From VSJD01 sp964617825 (lineage in GTDB: Bacteria; Verrucomicrobiota; Kiritimatiellia; JAAZAB01): a stretch of 64,000 nt of DNA. The DNA lies in assembly GCA_964617825.1 (NCBI GenBank), contig CAZTWL010000017.1, forward strand, positions 22,060-86,059, read 5' to 3'. Numbering within the stretch: position 1 is the first letter of the stretch; the number at the start of each line of letters is the position of its first letter. The notes under the pieces are model-generated. The model worked only from the letters and a program-made list of their open reading frames with translations, did no database searches and was not told the DNA's origin. Of this stretch, positions 1-7,919 are shown piece after piece. The translations under genes were made by a program, and so were the position numbers.

Positions 1-2
1 GG

Positions 3-278
3 GACATCGAATACGGCATGAATAAACGGAAGGATGGGTGGCTGGTCTATCTGATCAACAACAAGGGCGTGACCAAGTTTACGCGTACGGCAGACAAACT
101 GGATGCACAGGCGACAGCAAAGGTGACGGTGGCGTGCGGGAAGATCGGGAAGGTCGCCAAAGTGACGGAATTAAGGAGCGACAAGGAAGTTGCCTATGAC
201 CATGCCAAGCGCCAGTTCGAAGTTAATGTCGGCCCTGGAGATATCCAGATAATGTTTATCGCCACCGAGGCGGAATGA
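3..278 (+). CDS. LINNKG-family hydrolase-like protein, C-terminal fragment (5' end outside window)
   Basis: The reading frame is open from base 3 and ends at TGA 276-278, so only the last 91 residues are present. They match the C-terminal domains of the four full-length paralogues downstream: a start like GDIEYG, a central DGWLVYLINNKGVTKFTRT signature and an end like NVGPGDIQI. In the full-length copies this block follows a TIM-barrel-like domain and an amidotransferase-like domain, so the missing part very probably lies upstream. The internal ATG at 18 is in frame but is not a credible start, because the domain clearly begins before it. The gene appears to be a further member of the same co-directional operon. 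Function is unknown; a role in extracellular glycan processing is inferred. Confidence 0.8.
   Translation, partial: DIEYGMNKRKDGWLVYLINNKGVTKFTRTADKLDAQATAKVTVACGKIGKVAKVTELRSDKEVAYDHAKRQFEVNVGPGDIQIMFIATEAE
51..85 (+). repeat. 35-bp coding repeat in LINNKG C-terminal domain, unit 1
   Basis: Begins CTGATCAACAACAAGGGCGT and codes for LINNKGVTKFTR. It is identical over 35 bases to the unit at 5969-6003 and differs by one base from the unit at 3664-3698, including at synonymous positions. Confidence 0.85.
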
Positions 279-328
279 ACGCGTACGACCTGAAAGAAAG
301 TGATGCCAATGAAATCAGAGGGATCAAA

Positions 329-1558
329 ATGAATAAGTCCATTCTTAAAAATCGCCTGGCGGTCTGCATGTTCTGCGTCAGCGCCTTGACGGCCGGCGCC
401 GCCACGCATTATCTGGCGCCGGCCAATCCATCGGCGGCAAACCCCTATACCAGTTGGGAAACGGCCGGCACCAGCATCATCGACGTGGTCAAAGCCGCCA
501 TGACGAATGCCACAACGCCAAGGATAATCCTGGTCACCAATGGCGTCTATACGCTCACAAATGCGACGACGGCCATTACGAATGACGTTGTCATCCGGAG
601 CGTCAATGGGCGCGATGTCACCGTTTTCAACGGTAATGGGTTGTGGCGCTGTTTTGACTTGCAGTATACTAACTGCATGCTTGACGGACTGACAATTTCG
701 AACGGTTATACCAGTTCAGGCGGTGGTGGCGGCGGAATATACATAAAGAACGGGATTGTCACCAATTGTCTTGTCACCGATTGCGTGAATTCGAATACTT
801 TCGGCCGCGATGGCGGCGGGGGCATTCGAATAACGGCGGTTGGCGTTGTTGCCAATTGCGTTGTCAGAAGGAATAAAAAATATAACGGCGATTGCGCTGG
901 AGGTGGGATCGCAATGGATAATACCAGCACAAGTCTAATTGAAAACTGCGTCATAGAAGGAAATCAAACCTCAGGTGGCAGTGGGGGCGGCATTGTTGTC
1001 GGCTATGACAATAATTACGGGACTCCTCTGACGACCATCAGAAATTGCCTGATCAGGAATAATACGGCGCAAATTACCTCCGGCTCATATGGCGGAGGCA
1101 TAATGCTGGGGTCTTCGGTGACTAACAGGCTTCTTATCGCCAACTGCACGATCTTGAGCAATACAGGTCGCTGGGTTGGCGGCATTGCTTCCCTGGTCGG
1201 GTCGACAATGATAACCAATCCACTTATCTTTAACTGCATCGTCGTCAGTAATCAAGGATCAGATTACGCTAATTTTGGCGGGGTAGGCACCAATGCCGTT
1301 GCCTATAGCTGTTCGACCTTGGGGACTCACTTTAAGCTCATGAACGGCAATACAACCAACGATCCGAAATTCACGGGTTTTTCGGAAGGCAACTACAGGT
1401 TCAACCGTTTCTCGCCATGCTTCAATTCGGGGACGAACCAGGCCTGGATGACCAACGCGGTCGATCTGGACGGGCATGCGCGTATTTTGCACGGTAGGGT
1501 GGATATGGGGGCCTATGAGCTCTTCATTCCCAGCGGCACAATGTTCATGGTTAGATAA
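329..1558 (+). CDS. Secreted right-handed parallel beta-helix protein (choice-of-anchor Q-like)
   Basis: A 409-residue protein. The start at 329 is preferred over an in-frame ATG at 275 because AGAGGG lies six bases upstream and a signal peptide follows directly (hydrophobic residues about 9-24, likely cut near AGAA). Residues about 105-325 are a ladder of short repeats of the type NCxV/NCxI followed by Gly-rich GGGI turns, the pattern of right-handed beta-helix proteins such as pectate-lyase-fold enzymes and adhesins. Residues about 379-397 carry a DLDGxARIxxGRVDMGAYE-like motif, as in choice-of-anchor Q proteins, followed by a short tail ending TMFMVR. It lies between LINNKG-family genes. 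It could be a polysaccharide lyase, a binding protein or a surface structural protein; no catalytic residues can be assigned. Confidence 0.8.
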   Translation: MNKSILKNRLAVCMFCVSALTAGAATHYLAPANPSAANPYTSWETAGTSIIDVVKAAMTNATTPRIILVTNGVYTLTNATTAITNDVVIRSVNGRDVTVFNGNGLWRCFDLQYTNCMLDGLTISNGYTSSGGGGGGIYIKNGIVTNCLVTDCVNSNTFGRDGGGGIRITAVGVVANCVVRRNKKYNGDCAGGGIAMDNTSTSLIENCVIEGNQTSGGSGGGIVVGYDNNYGTPLTTIRNCLIRNNTAQITSGSYGGGIMLGSSVTNRLLIANCTILSNTGRWVGGIASLVGSTMITNPLIFNCIVVSNQGSDYANFGGVGTNAVAYSCSTLGTHFKLMNGNTTNDPKFTGFSEGNYRFNRFSPCFNSGTNQAWMTNAVDLDGHARILHGRVDMGAYELFIPSGTMFMVR

Positions 1559-1620
1559 CAAAGCCCATTGGGTTAAAGTCGTCTGCAGACATCAACTCAA
1601 GTAATAAAAGGAAAGTCGGC

Positions 1621-3885
1621 ATGCATTCGATCAACTTAAGACCTGCATTCGGCAATGGGCGAGGAATATTTTGCGGGGCAGCGTTGTGCTCGCTTGCCCT
1701 CTGTTGCTGGCAACGGCCGGTCCAGGCTGCTGCAATGGAAACCAACGCAGCAATCCGAATCGTTGCCCGGAATGATTTCGATGTCAATTCTGCGCTCAAA
1801 CCTCCGGAAATTGCGGGTCGGCCGTTCTGGCTGATGCTGCCAGGCGGCGCCTTGCGCTTACGCTCAAGCACCAATCCGCCGCCAACCCCGAACGCGCTGA
1901 CCAAGTATGCCGAGGACTCCGAACCCATGGTGCGTGATGCCGCGCATGAATATGCAAGTATTGATCTATACTCCTCAACCAATCCACCGATAATAGATGG
2001 AGCCCGCTTGCTCGAGTTGGAAAATCTGGACCAAAGAACACCCTTTGTTCTGGCAGTTAAGCGGGCCAACTCGCGCACTTACCTGGACGATTTTCAGACG
2101 ATTAACCACAAAGCCTATCGGCAGTGGAAGGCGGATTATCCCAACTTCCTTGGGTTCAATGCCGGGAGCGAGATTGATCCGGCGTATTGCGGTTTCCTTC
2201 GAACATCGCCAACCCAGCTTGTGGCGCGACTCCAGAATGCGGGCGCCTCCGAAACGGTCATTGCCCGGACTTTGGCCATTGCCGCCAATGCGGTCACAAG
2301 CAAGGAACAGGCCCTGATCGGTTTTCGCCAATTATATTTTGATGGCGCCAAACGTTTCTTTTTTGACGATCCGGGCAAGCTCGCTTATTTGCACAGCGCT
2401 TGGTGCGTGGATCATCATTTGCTCGAATGGGGCGCTGGTCTCCTGACCTTGGAGACGACCAGCACGGGCCCGTATCGGCATCAGCAAGCCGTATCTTATG
2501 CCCGCGGTGCGGCGCGCCAATACGGCAAGCCCTGGAACTGGTATATGGCCGTCTGCTACAACGGTTGCAACGAAGACGGCAGCGGGGACAATAATGCGTT
2601 TCCCTACTACCTGACAACTAATGCCAAGCCCGTAACTAATGACCCACCGGGGCATGTGCGCGGACCAACCTGCGGCATGTCGGTCTCACTTTTACGGCGC
2701 GACTTTTTTCTGGGCTACTTCAGCGGCGCGAGCTTTGTGCAGCCCGAGACCTATCCCTATGCCTTCTGGCAATACAAAGACCAGGATCGGAAAGAATTCG
2801 AACTCTCGCTTCACGGCAAGGCTATGAAGGAGATGATGGATTTCAGTCGAAAATATCCCGATCGCGGCGTGAGCTATGCCCCCGTGGCCTTGTTGGTCCC
2901 GCACAATCAGGCCCAGTCCTGCTGGGGTGCCAGTTCATTCTTCTATTTTCCGGTGACCCGCGCGGACACGATGATCGACGCTTTTCATTTTACGCTTTTG
3001 CCCCATGCGCAGAATTCGAAAAACGGACAGGAAGGCTGCCTGCATAACAGCGTTTACGGCGATATCTACGATGTTCTCCGGCCCAATCCGCCGGAAGGTC
3101 CCGTGTCATTGGCGGTCCTGCAGAACTACCCGGTGGCCATCATGCTGGGCGACTTCGATCTGGACCGGTATGTGGCCAAGCGTCTGATGAAATACGTGAA
3201 GAATGGCGGAACATTGGTGATCAATACCCGCCAGCTTAACAAGTATGTGTCGGCGGATTTCCTCGGCGCGGAGCGCACCGGCAAAGTCTGCGGGACTGAA
3301 GGCAAGGTAATTTCCGCCGACAGCCGGATGGCGGTGACGTTGACGGAACCATATGATTACGATCAGATCGAACTCCGGGGCGCCCGTCCGCTGTGGCTTG
3401 ATCGGGCCGGCGGCGTTCTGGCCAGCATCAATGACTATGGGCGCGGGCGAGTGATCCTGACTACCGCTGACTACCTGATGCCCCGCAAAGCGGTCTATAC
3501 TCCGGGCGCCAGGGCCGAGATTCTCGATACCCTGGTCAAGGGCAAGGATCTGCCTTTGATCGCACTGCTGATGCGGCAAATTGTCGGCGAAGTTTTGCCC
3601 GTCGAAGTAAAGGGCGATATCGAGTACGGATTAAACAGAGTTTCAGACGGCTGGTGGGTCTACCTGATCAACAACAAGGGGGTGACCAAGTTTACGCGCA
3701 CAGCCGAAAAGCTCGATCCGAATGCAACCGCCAGAGTTACCATTGCTCTGCGGAACTTGGCGGTCACAGGCGTGCGCGAGTTGCGCGCGGACAAGGACCT
3801 TGCCTGGGAAAAGGATCAAAAGACTGTTACGCTCGATGTCGGGCCGGGCGATATCCGGGTAGTGAAGATAAGCACATTTCCATAG
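1621..3885 (+). CDS. LINNKG-family secreted hydrolase-like protein, copy 1
   Basis: A 754-residue exported protein with AGGAAAG five bases before the ATG and a signal peptide over about residues 1-38 (cut near VQAAA). Residues about 40-410 look like a TIM barrel, with acidic positions conserved in all full-length paralogues: E184 in SEID, E278 in LETT before a GPYRHQ block, and E376 in QPETYPYAFW. Residues about 480-620 resemble a glutamine-amidotransferase/trimerisation-like domain (VAIMLGDFDLD, GGTLVINTRQ, GRGRVILTTAD). Residues about 665-750 are the C-terminal beta domain with DGWWVYLINNKGVTKFTRT. The order resembles GH42-type beta-galactosidases, but I see no convincing membership of a named family. 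Glycoside hydrolase activity is inferred; the catalytic pair is a guess from conservation. Confidence 0.75.
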   Translation: MHSINLRPAFGNGRGIFCGAALCSLALCCWQRPVQAAAMETNAAIRIVARNDFDVNSALKPPEIAGRPFWLMLPGGALRLRSSTNPPPTPNALTKYAEDSEPMVRDAAHEYASIDLYSSTNPPIIDGARLLELENLDQRTPFVLAVKRANSRTYLDDFQTINHKAYRQWKADYPNFLGFNAGSEIDPAYCGFLRTSPTQLVARLQNAGASETVIARTLAIAANAVTSKEQALIGFRQLYFDGAKRFFFDDPGKLAYLHSAWCVDHHLLEWGAGLLTLETTSTGPYRHQQAVSYARGAARQYGKPWNWYMAVCYNGCNEDGSGDNNAFPYYLTTNAKPVTNDPPGHVRGPTCGMSVSLLRRDFFLGYFSGASFVQPETYPYAFWQYKDQDRKEFELSLHGKAMKEMMDFSRKYPDRGVSYAPVALLVPHNQAQSCWGASSFFYFPVTRADTMIDAFHFTLLPHAQNSKNGQEGCLHNSVYGDIYDVLRPNPPEGPVSLAVLQNYPVAIMLGDFDLDRYVAKRLMKYVKNGGTLVINTRQLNKYVSADFLGAERTGKVCGTEGKVISADSRMAVTLTEPYDYDQIELRGARPLWLDRAGGVLASINDYGRGRVILTTADYLMPRKAVYTPGARAEILDTLVKGKDLPLIALLMRQIVGEVLPVEVKGDIEYGLNRVSDGWWVYLINNKGVTKFTRTAEKLDPNATARVTIALRNLAVTGVRELRADKDLAWEKDQKTVTLDVGPGDIRVVKISTFP
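3664..3698 (+). repeat. 35-bp coding repeat in LINNKG C-terminal domain, unit 2
   Basis: Same block as at 51-85 with one change (GGGGGT in place of GGGCGT). The match with unit 3 continues into the GAAAAGCTCGATCCG that follows. Confidence 0.85.
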
Positions 3886-3925
3886 AGCCACAGCAGATTA
3901 AAGCGTTCAGTTAAGAGGAATTGCC

Positions 3926-6190
3926 ATGAAGAAAATAAAGCACGTTTCTGTGTTTGCCGCCGGAAGGCGCATCCTAGGTCATGCGCCGTTGATAGCTGCC
4001 GTAATGTGCGGATGTCAGCTTGCAGCTGGAGCGGTTGCGATCGAAACCAACGCAGCCATCCGGATCGTTGCCCGGAATGATTTCAATGTCAATCCCGCGC
4101 TCAAGCCGCCGGAAATCTCCGGCAGGCCGTTCTGGCTGATGTTGGAAGGAGGCCGGCTGCGTTGCAGTTCGGACACCAATCCTCCGCCGGCCAGGAACGA
4201 ACTGGCGCAATTTGCCGTTGCCACGGAACCTATGGTGCGCGATGCTGCCGTTTATTACTACGGAATCGACCTGTTTTCTTCCACAAATCCCCTGACTGTT
4301 GATGGCGCCCGGCTGTTTGACTTGGAAAACATTACGACCAATACTCCGTTTATCCTTTCGGTAAAAGGGGCCAAGTCTCAGAATTACTTGGGCGATTTTA
4401 AGACCATTAATCATAAAATGTATCGTCAGTGGAAGGCGAAGCATTCGAATTTCTTGGGGTTCTATGCCGAAAACGAAATTGACGGAGTGTATTGCGGCTT
4501 CCTGCAATGTGCAACGACCCAACATGTAGCACGGCTCAAGAAATCAGGAGCATCGGAAAAGGCCATTGACCGAACATTGGAAATCGCTGCCGACGCGGTT
4601 AAGGGGCGTGACCAGGTTGTGGAAGGCTTTCGTCAATTGTTTTACGAAGGCGCGCCGCGATTCTTTTTCGACGATCCTGACAAAATGATCTATTTGCATA
4701 GCGTCATGTGCGTGGATCATTATCTGCTCGAATGGGGTACGGCGCTCTCGATCCTGGAAACGACAAACCAGGGACCATATCGGCATCAGCAGGGCATGGC
4801 TTCGGCCCGCGGCGCGGCTCGCCAATATGGCAAGCCCTGGGAATGGTATATGGCCCTCTGTTATCATGGGTGTCAGGAAAACGGGGAAGGAGACATTGGC
4901 GCCGCTTTTCCGTATTACCTGACAACGAATCAAAATCCGGTTGTGGCGTCCGGCCACATCCGCGGCCCAACCTGCGGACTATCGCCTTCGCTTATGCGGC
5001 GTGACTTTTTTATGGGTTACCTCAGCGGCGCCAGCATTGTGCAGCCGGAAACGTATCCGTATGCGTTTTGGAAATATAAAGACAATAAGTATGGCCAATA
5101 CGAGCTTTCGCCGCATGGCAAGGCGATGAAGGCGATGTATGATTTCAGCCAGAAATTCCCGGATCGCGGCGTGAGCTATGCTCCCGTGGCCCTGTTGTTG
5201 CCTTTCAATCATGCCCAGTCCTGCTATGGCGGAGCTTCGTTCCGTTATTTTCCCATGACACGTGCGGACACAATGATTGACGCCTTCCAATTCACGATTG
5301 TGCCGCATTCGCATGACACGCGAAAAGGCAAGGAAGGCTGTCTCTCAAATAACGAGTTTGGCGATATTTACGACGTCATTCGGCCCGATCCGCCGAGCGG
5401 TCCGGTGCCGTTGGCGGTCCTGAAAAATTATTCCGTGGCGGTCCTGCTCGGTGGTTTCGATCTTGATAAGGCCGTGGCCAAGCGGTTGCAACAGTATGTG
5501 CGCGAAGGAGGCACTCTGATTGTCAATACTCGCCAGCTCAACAACAATTTCCCGGAAGATTTTATTGGCGCGGAGCGCACGGGCAAAGTCGGCGGCATCG
5601 AGGGTAAGGTGCAAACGGCTGATGGCCGGGCAACGGTGACATTATCCGAACCATACGATTACGATCAGATCGAACTCCGGGGAGCCAGGCCTCTCTGGAT
5701 TGATCAGGCCGGCGGTATCATTGCCAGTTTGAACGACTATGGACGTGGGCGGGTGGTCCTGACTACCGTTGATTTCATGGTGCCGCGACAAGCGCTCAAC
5801 AGCCAAAGCGGCAATGCCGAACATATTCTGAGTTCATTGGCCGAAGGTAAGGACCTGCCGCTGATCAAACTCCTGATGCGTCAAATTACGGACGAGGTGT
5901 TGCCGGTCGAAGTGCGGGGCGATATCCAATACGGACTTAACAAGGTTGCCGACGGATGGTGGGTTTACCTGATCAACAACAAGGGCGTGACCAAGTTTAC
6001 GCGCACGGCTGAAAAGCTCGATCCGGCCGCCACCGCCAAGGTTACCATTGCCCTGCGGGACTTGAAGGTAACAGGGGGCAGTGAACTGCTCACTGATAAA
6101 GCCCCGGCTTGGGACAAGACGCAAAAGCTAGTGACCATTGACGTGGGTCCCGGCGATATCCGTATCGTGAAATTAACCGTTGCGCCGTGA
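3926..6190 (+). CDS. LINNKG-family secreted hydrolase-like protein, copy 2
   Basis: A 754-residue tandem paralogue of the preceding gene, 40 bases downstream, with AGAGGA six bases before the ATG. A signal peptide covers about residues 1-38 (likely cut after AAGAVA). The mature N-terminus (ETNAAIRIVARNDF) is almost the same as in copy 1. Conserved acidic positions are E184 (NEID, like the 'NE' of clan A hydrolases), E278 (LETT) and E375 (QPETYPYAFW). The amidotransferase-like domain (VAVLLGGFDLD, GGTLIVNTRQ) and the C-terminal signature are intact. Near-identical length and similarity throughout point to tandem duplication, and short stretches are identical at DNA level. It probably shares promoter and substrate class with its neighbours; the activity itself is inferred. 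Confidence 0.75.
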   Translation: MKKIKHVSVFAAGRRILGHAPLIAAVMCGCQLAAGAVAIETNAAIRIVARNDFNVNPALKPPEISGRPFWLMLEGGRLRCSSDTNPPPARNELAQFAVATEPMVRDAAVYYYGIDLFSSTNPLTVDGARLFDLENITTNTPFILSVKGAKSQNYLGDFKTINHKMYRQWKAKHSNFLGFYAENEIDGVYCGFLQCATTQHVARLKKSGASEKAIDRTLEIAADAVKGRDQVVEGFRQLFYEGAPRFFFDDPDKMIYLHSVMCVDHYLLEWGTALSILETTNQGPYRHQQGMASARGAARQYGKPWEWYMALCYHGCQENGEGDIGAAFPYYLTTNQNPVVASGHIRGPTCGLSPSLMRRDFFMGYLSGASIVQPETYPYAFWKYKDNKYGQYELSPHGKAMKAMYDFSQKFPDRGVSYAPVALLLPFNHAQSCYGGASFRYFPMTRADTMIDAFQFTIVPHSHDTRKGKEGCLSNNEFGDIYDVIRPDPPSGPVPLAVLKNYSVAVLLGGFDLDKAVAKRLQQYVREGGTLIVNTRQLNNNFPEDFIGAERTGKVGGIEGKVQTADGRATVTLSEPYDYDQIELRGARPLWIDQAGGIIASLNDYGRGRVVLTTVDFMVPRQALNSQSGNAEHILSSLAEGKDLPLIKLLMRQITDEVLPVEVRGDIQYGLNKVADGWWVYLINNKGVTKFTRTAEKLDPAATAKVTIALRDLKVTGGSELLTDKAPAWDKTQKLVTIDVGPGDIRIVKLTVAP
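5969..6003 (+). repeat. 35-bp coding repeat in LINNKG C-terminal domain, unit 3
   Basis: Identical to the unit at 51-85. A more diverged version is present at 13117-13151 in the last paralogue, where several third positions differ. Confidence 0.85.
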
Positions 6191-6359
6191 TGAATGTTGG
6201 GAAAATATCCATCAAATGCGGCTCCGCATCAGGGGGGCAAAGGATTGTGTTTCCCATAATGGTCTGAATTTTCGAGTCTGGACTGTGACGAGATGACATA
6301 GGGTGCTTTTTCAAGACTGATTTATACGCAAGGATTGAGGTTCAAATGGAGGGCTCGTT

Positions 6360-7874
6360 ATGAAAAAATCGGTTCGCGTGCTTGTTTTCCTGGCAATGTG
6401 GCTTGGGTGTATGGCGGTACAGGCAGCCACAACCTATTATTGCGTGGCTACCAACGGCAGCGATGCGGTTGCCAATCCCGGCACAAGCTGGGAGTCGCCT
6501 CTGCTCACAATCAGCAACGCGCTAGCCAAGTCTGTTGCTGCAGATGTGATTCTGGTATCCAATGGGACATATAAGTTGGCACAGCAAATATCAGTCAATA
6601 AGGGGGTAACAATTCAGGGGGTTAACGGTCCGGAAACGGTCGTCGTGGATGGCAACCAAGTTACCCGTTGTTTCTATGTCACTGCTGTCGCACTTCTCGC
6701 GAACATGACTTTGGCCAACGGATATACCAATGGCAATGGTGGGGGATTGTATCTGGACAATGCCGGGGCGTGCGTCACCAACTGCATTATTCGCGATAAT
6801 CTTACGACCAACAGCGGTAGTGCAACTGCACATGGAGGTGGCGTCTTCATTAGCGCAACGGGCGGTATTCTCTCAAATTGTTTCATTATCGGCAATCAGG
6901 CCACACACAAGTATTATGGAGATAAAAATAACGGCGGCGGTGTCTATATGTTGAATGGACAGGTAACCCGTTGCCTGATCGCATCCAATGCCGTCCGCAA
7001 TTGGGACAGTGCCGGCTGGTCTCAGGGCGGCGGCATTTATGTGTTTAGCGGTATGGCAAGTGGCTGCACGATCAGCAATAATTATTCGAGCAATAGCGGT
7101 GGCGGCAGCTATGGGTCGCTCTCCAATTGCATTATTGCCGAGAATAGTTGCTATAAAAGCGGCGGTGGGTCGACATTGGGTTCATCGCCACTCGGTCAAC
7201 GTCTGGTCTATTGCACGATAATCAGCAATCGATGTGGTTACCAGGGGTATGGCGGCGGGGTATACATCGATTCGGCTGCTGGTCTTCTTAACTGCGTGGT
7301 CCAGGGCAATCGCGCTTATTACGTGGCAGGCATATCGGCCAGCAGCGTCACGGGCATTTGGAATACCCTGATCTGCCAGAACGTTTCCACCGGCGACTGG
7401 GGCTATGGCAGCGGCATCAATATAGGCGGCGGCAGTGTCGGCCGGCCAACGTCGTTAGTTAACTGCACGATCGTCAGCAACTATCCCGGGCATGGGGTTT
7501 GTTTCAATGACGCATCGCGGCCGCAGAATATCACAAATTGCATCGTTGCCTATAACGGCAATACCGGCGTCAGCGACATCAAATTTTTCGGCACAACTTA
7601 CACGACCAACGTTTTTTATTCCTGCTGCTGCCCAACAACGGTCTTGCCGGCCAATCAGGGCAATATTACCAATGCGCCGATGTTCAAGGATTTTGTTAGC
7701 GGCAACTACCGGCTTGCGACGGGATCGCCATGCATCAATGCCGGTGCGAATCTGGCGGGCATGGCCGATACTGTGGATTTGGATGGCCATTTGCGGATCG
7801 ACAAGTTCAGTGGCCGTATAGATATAGGCGCCTATGAATATTTGCTGCATGGCACGCTGTTCTTGATGCGTTAA
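6360..7874 (+). CDS. Secreted right-handed parallel beta-helix protein, second copy
   Basis: A 504-residue protein with GGAGGG six bases before the ATG and a clear signal peptide (MKKSVRVLVF to VQA, about residues 1-22). Residues about 100-430 hold many NC[IVL] repeats separated by GGG[IV] turns, the hallmark of a right-handed beta-helix. Near residues 470-493 is a VDLDGHLRI...GRIDIGAYE motif, and the end TLFLMR parallels the TMFMVR end of the beta-helix protein at the window start. Another NCxI-rich stretch and a Cys cluster (YSCCC) lie near the C-terminus. A preceding gap of 169 bases could hold a separate promoter, but I see no convincing one. Polysaccharide lyase, glycan-binding or adhesin roles are all possible. 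Confidence 0.8.
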   Translation: MKKSVRVLVFLAMWLGCMAVQAATTYYCVATNGSDAVANPGTSWESPLLTISNALAKSVAADVILVSNGTYKLAQQISVNKGVTIQGVNGPETVVVDGNQVTRCFYVTAVALLANMTLANGYTNGNGGGLYLDNAGACVTNCIIRDNLTTNSGSATAHGGGVFISATGGILSNCFIIGNQATHKYYGDKNNGGGVYMLNGQVTRCLIASNAVRNWDSAGWSQGGGIYVFSGMASGCTISNNYSSNSGGGSYGSLSNCIIAENSCYKSGGGSTLGSSPLGQRLVYCTIISNRCGYQGYGGGVYIDSAAGLLNCVVQGNRAYYVAGISASSVTGIWNTLICQNVSTGDWGYGSGINIGGGSVGRPTSLVNCTIVSNYPGHGVCFNDASRPQNITNCIVAYNGNTGVSDIKFFGTTYTTNVFYSCCCPTTVLPANQGNITNAPMFKDFVSGNYRLATGSPCINAGANLAGMADTVDLDGHLRIDKFSGRIDIGAYEYLLHGTLFLMR

Positions 7875-7919
7875 CGCTGTGATTAGAAGCGATTCCATCC
7901 GACACAAGGAGACCAAACG

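Noticed and set aside
3998..4018. Lipobox-like MCGC in the signal peptide of LINNKG copy 2
   Set aside because: Poor fit at -3 and -2; copy 1 has a standard signal peptidase I site at the aligned position (AAA before METNAAI), so ordinary secretion is more likely.
6216..6229. Small inverted repeat ATGCGG-CT-CCGCAT between LINNKG copy 2 and the second beta-helix gene
   Set aside because: Short stem, two-base loop and no T-run; likely to occur by chance.
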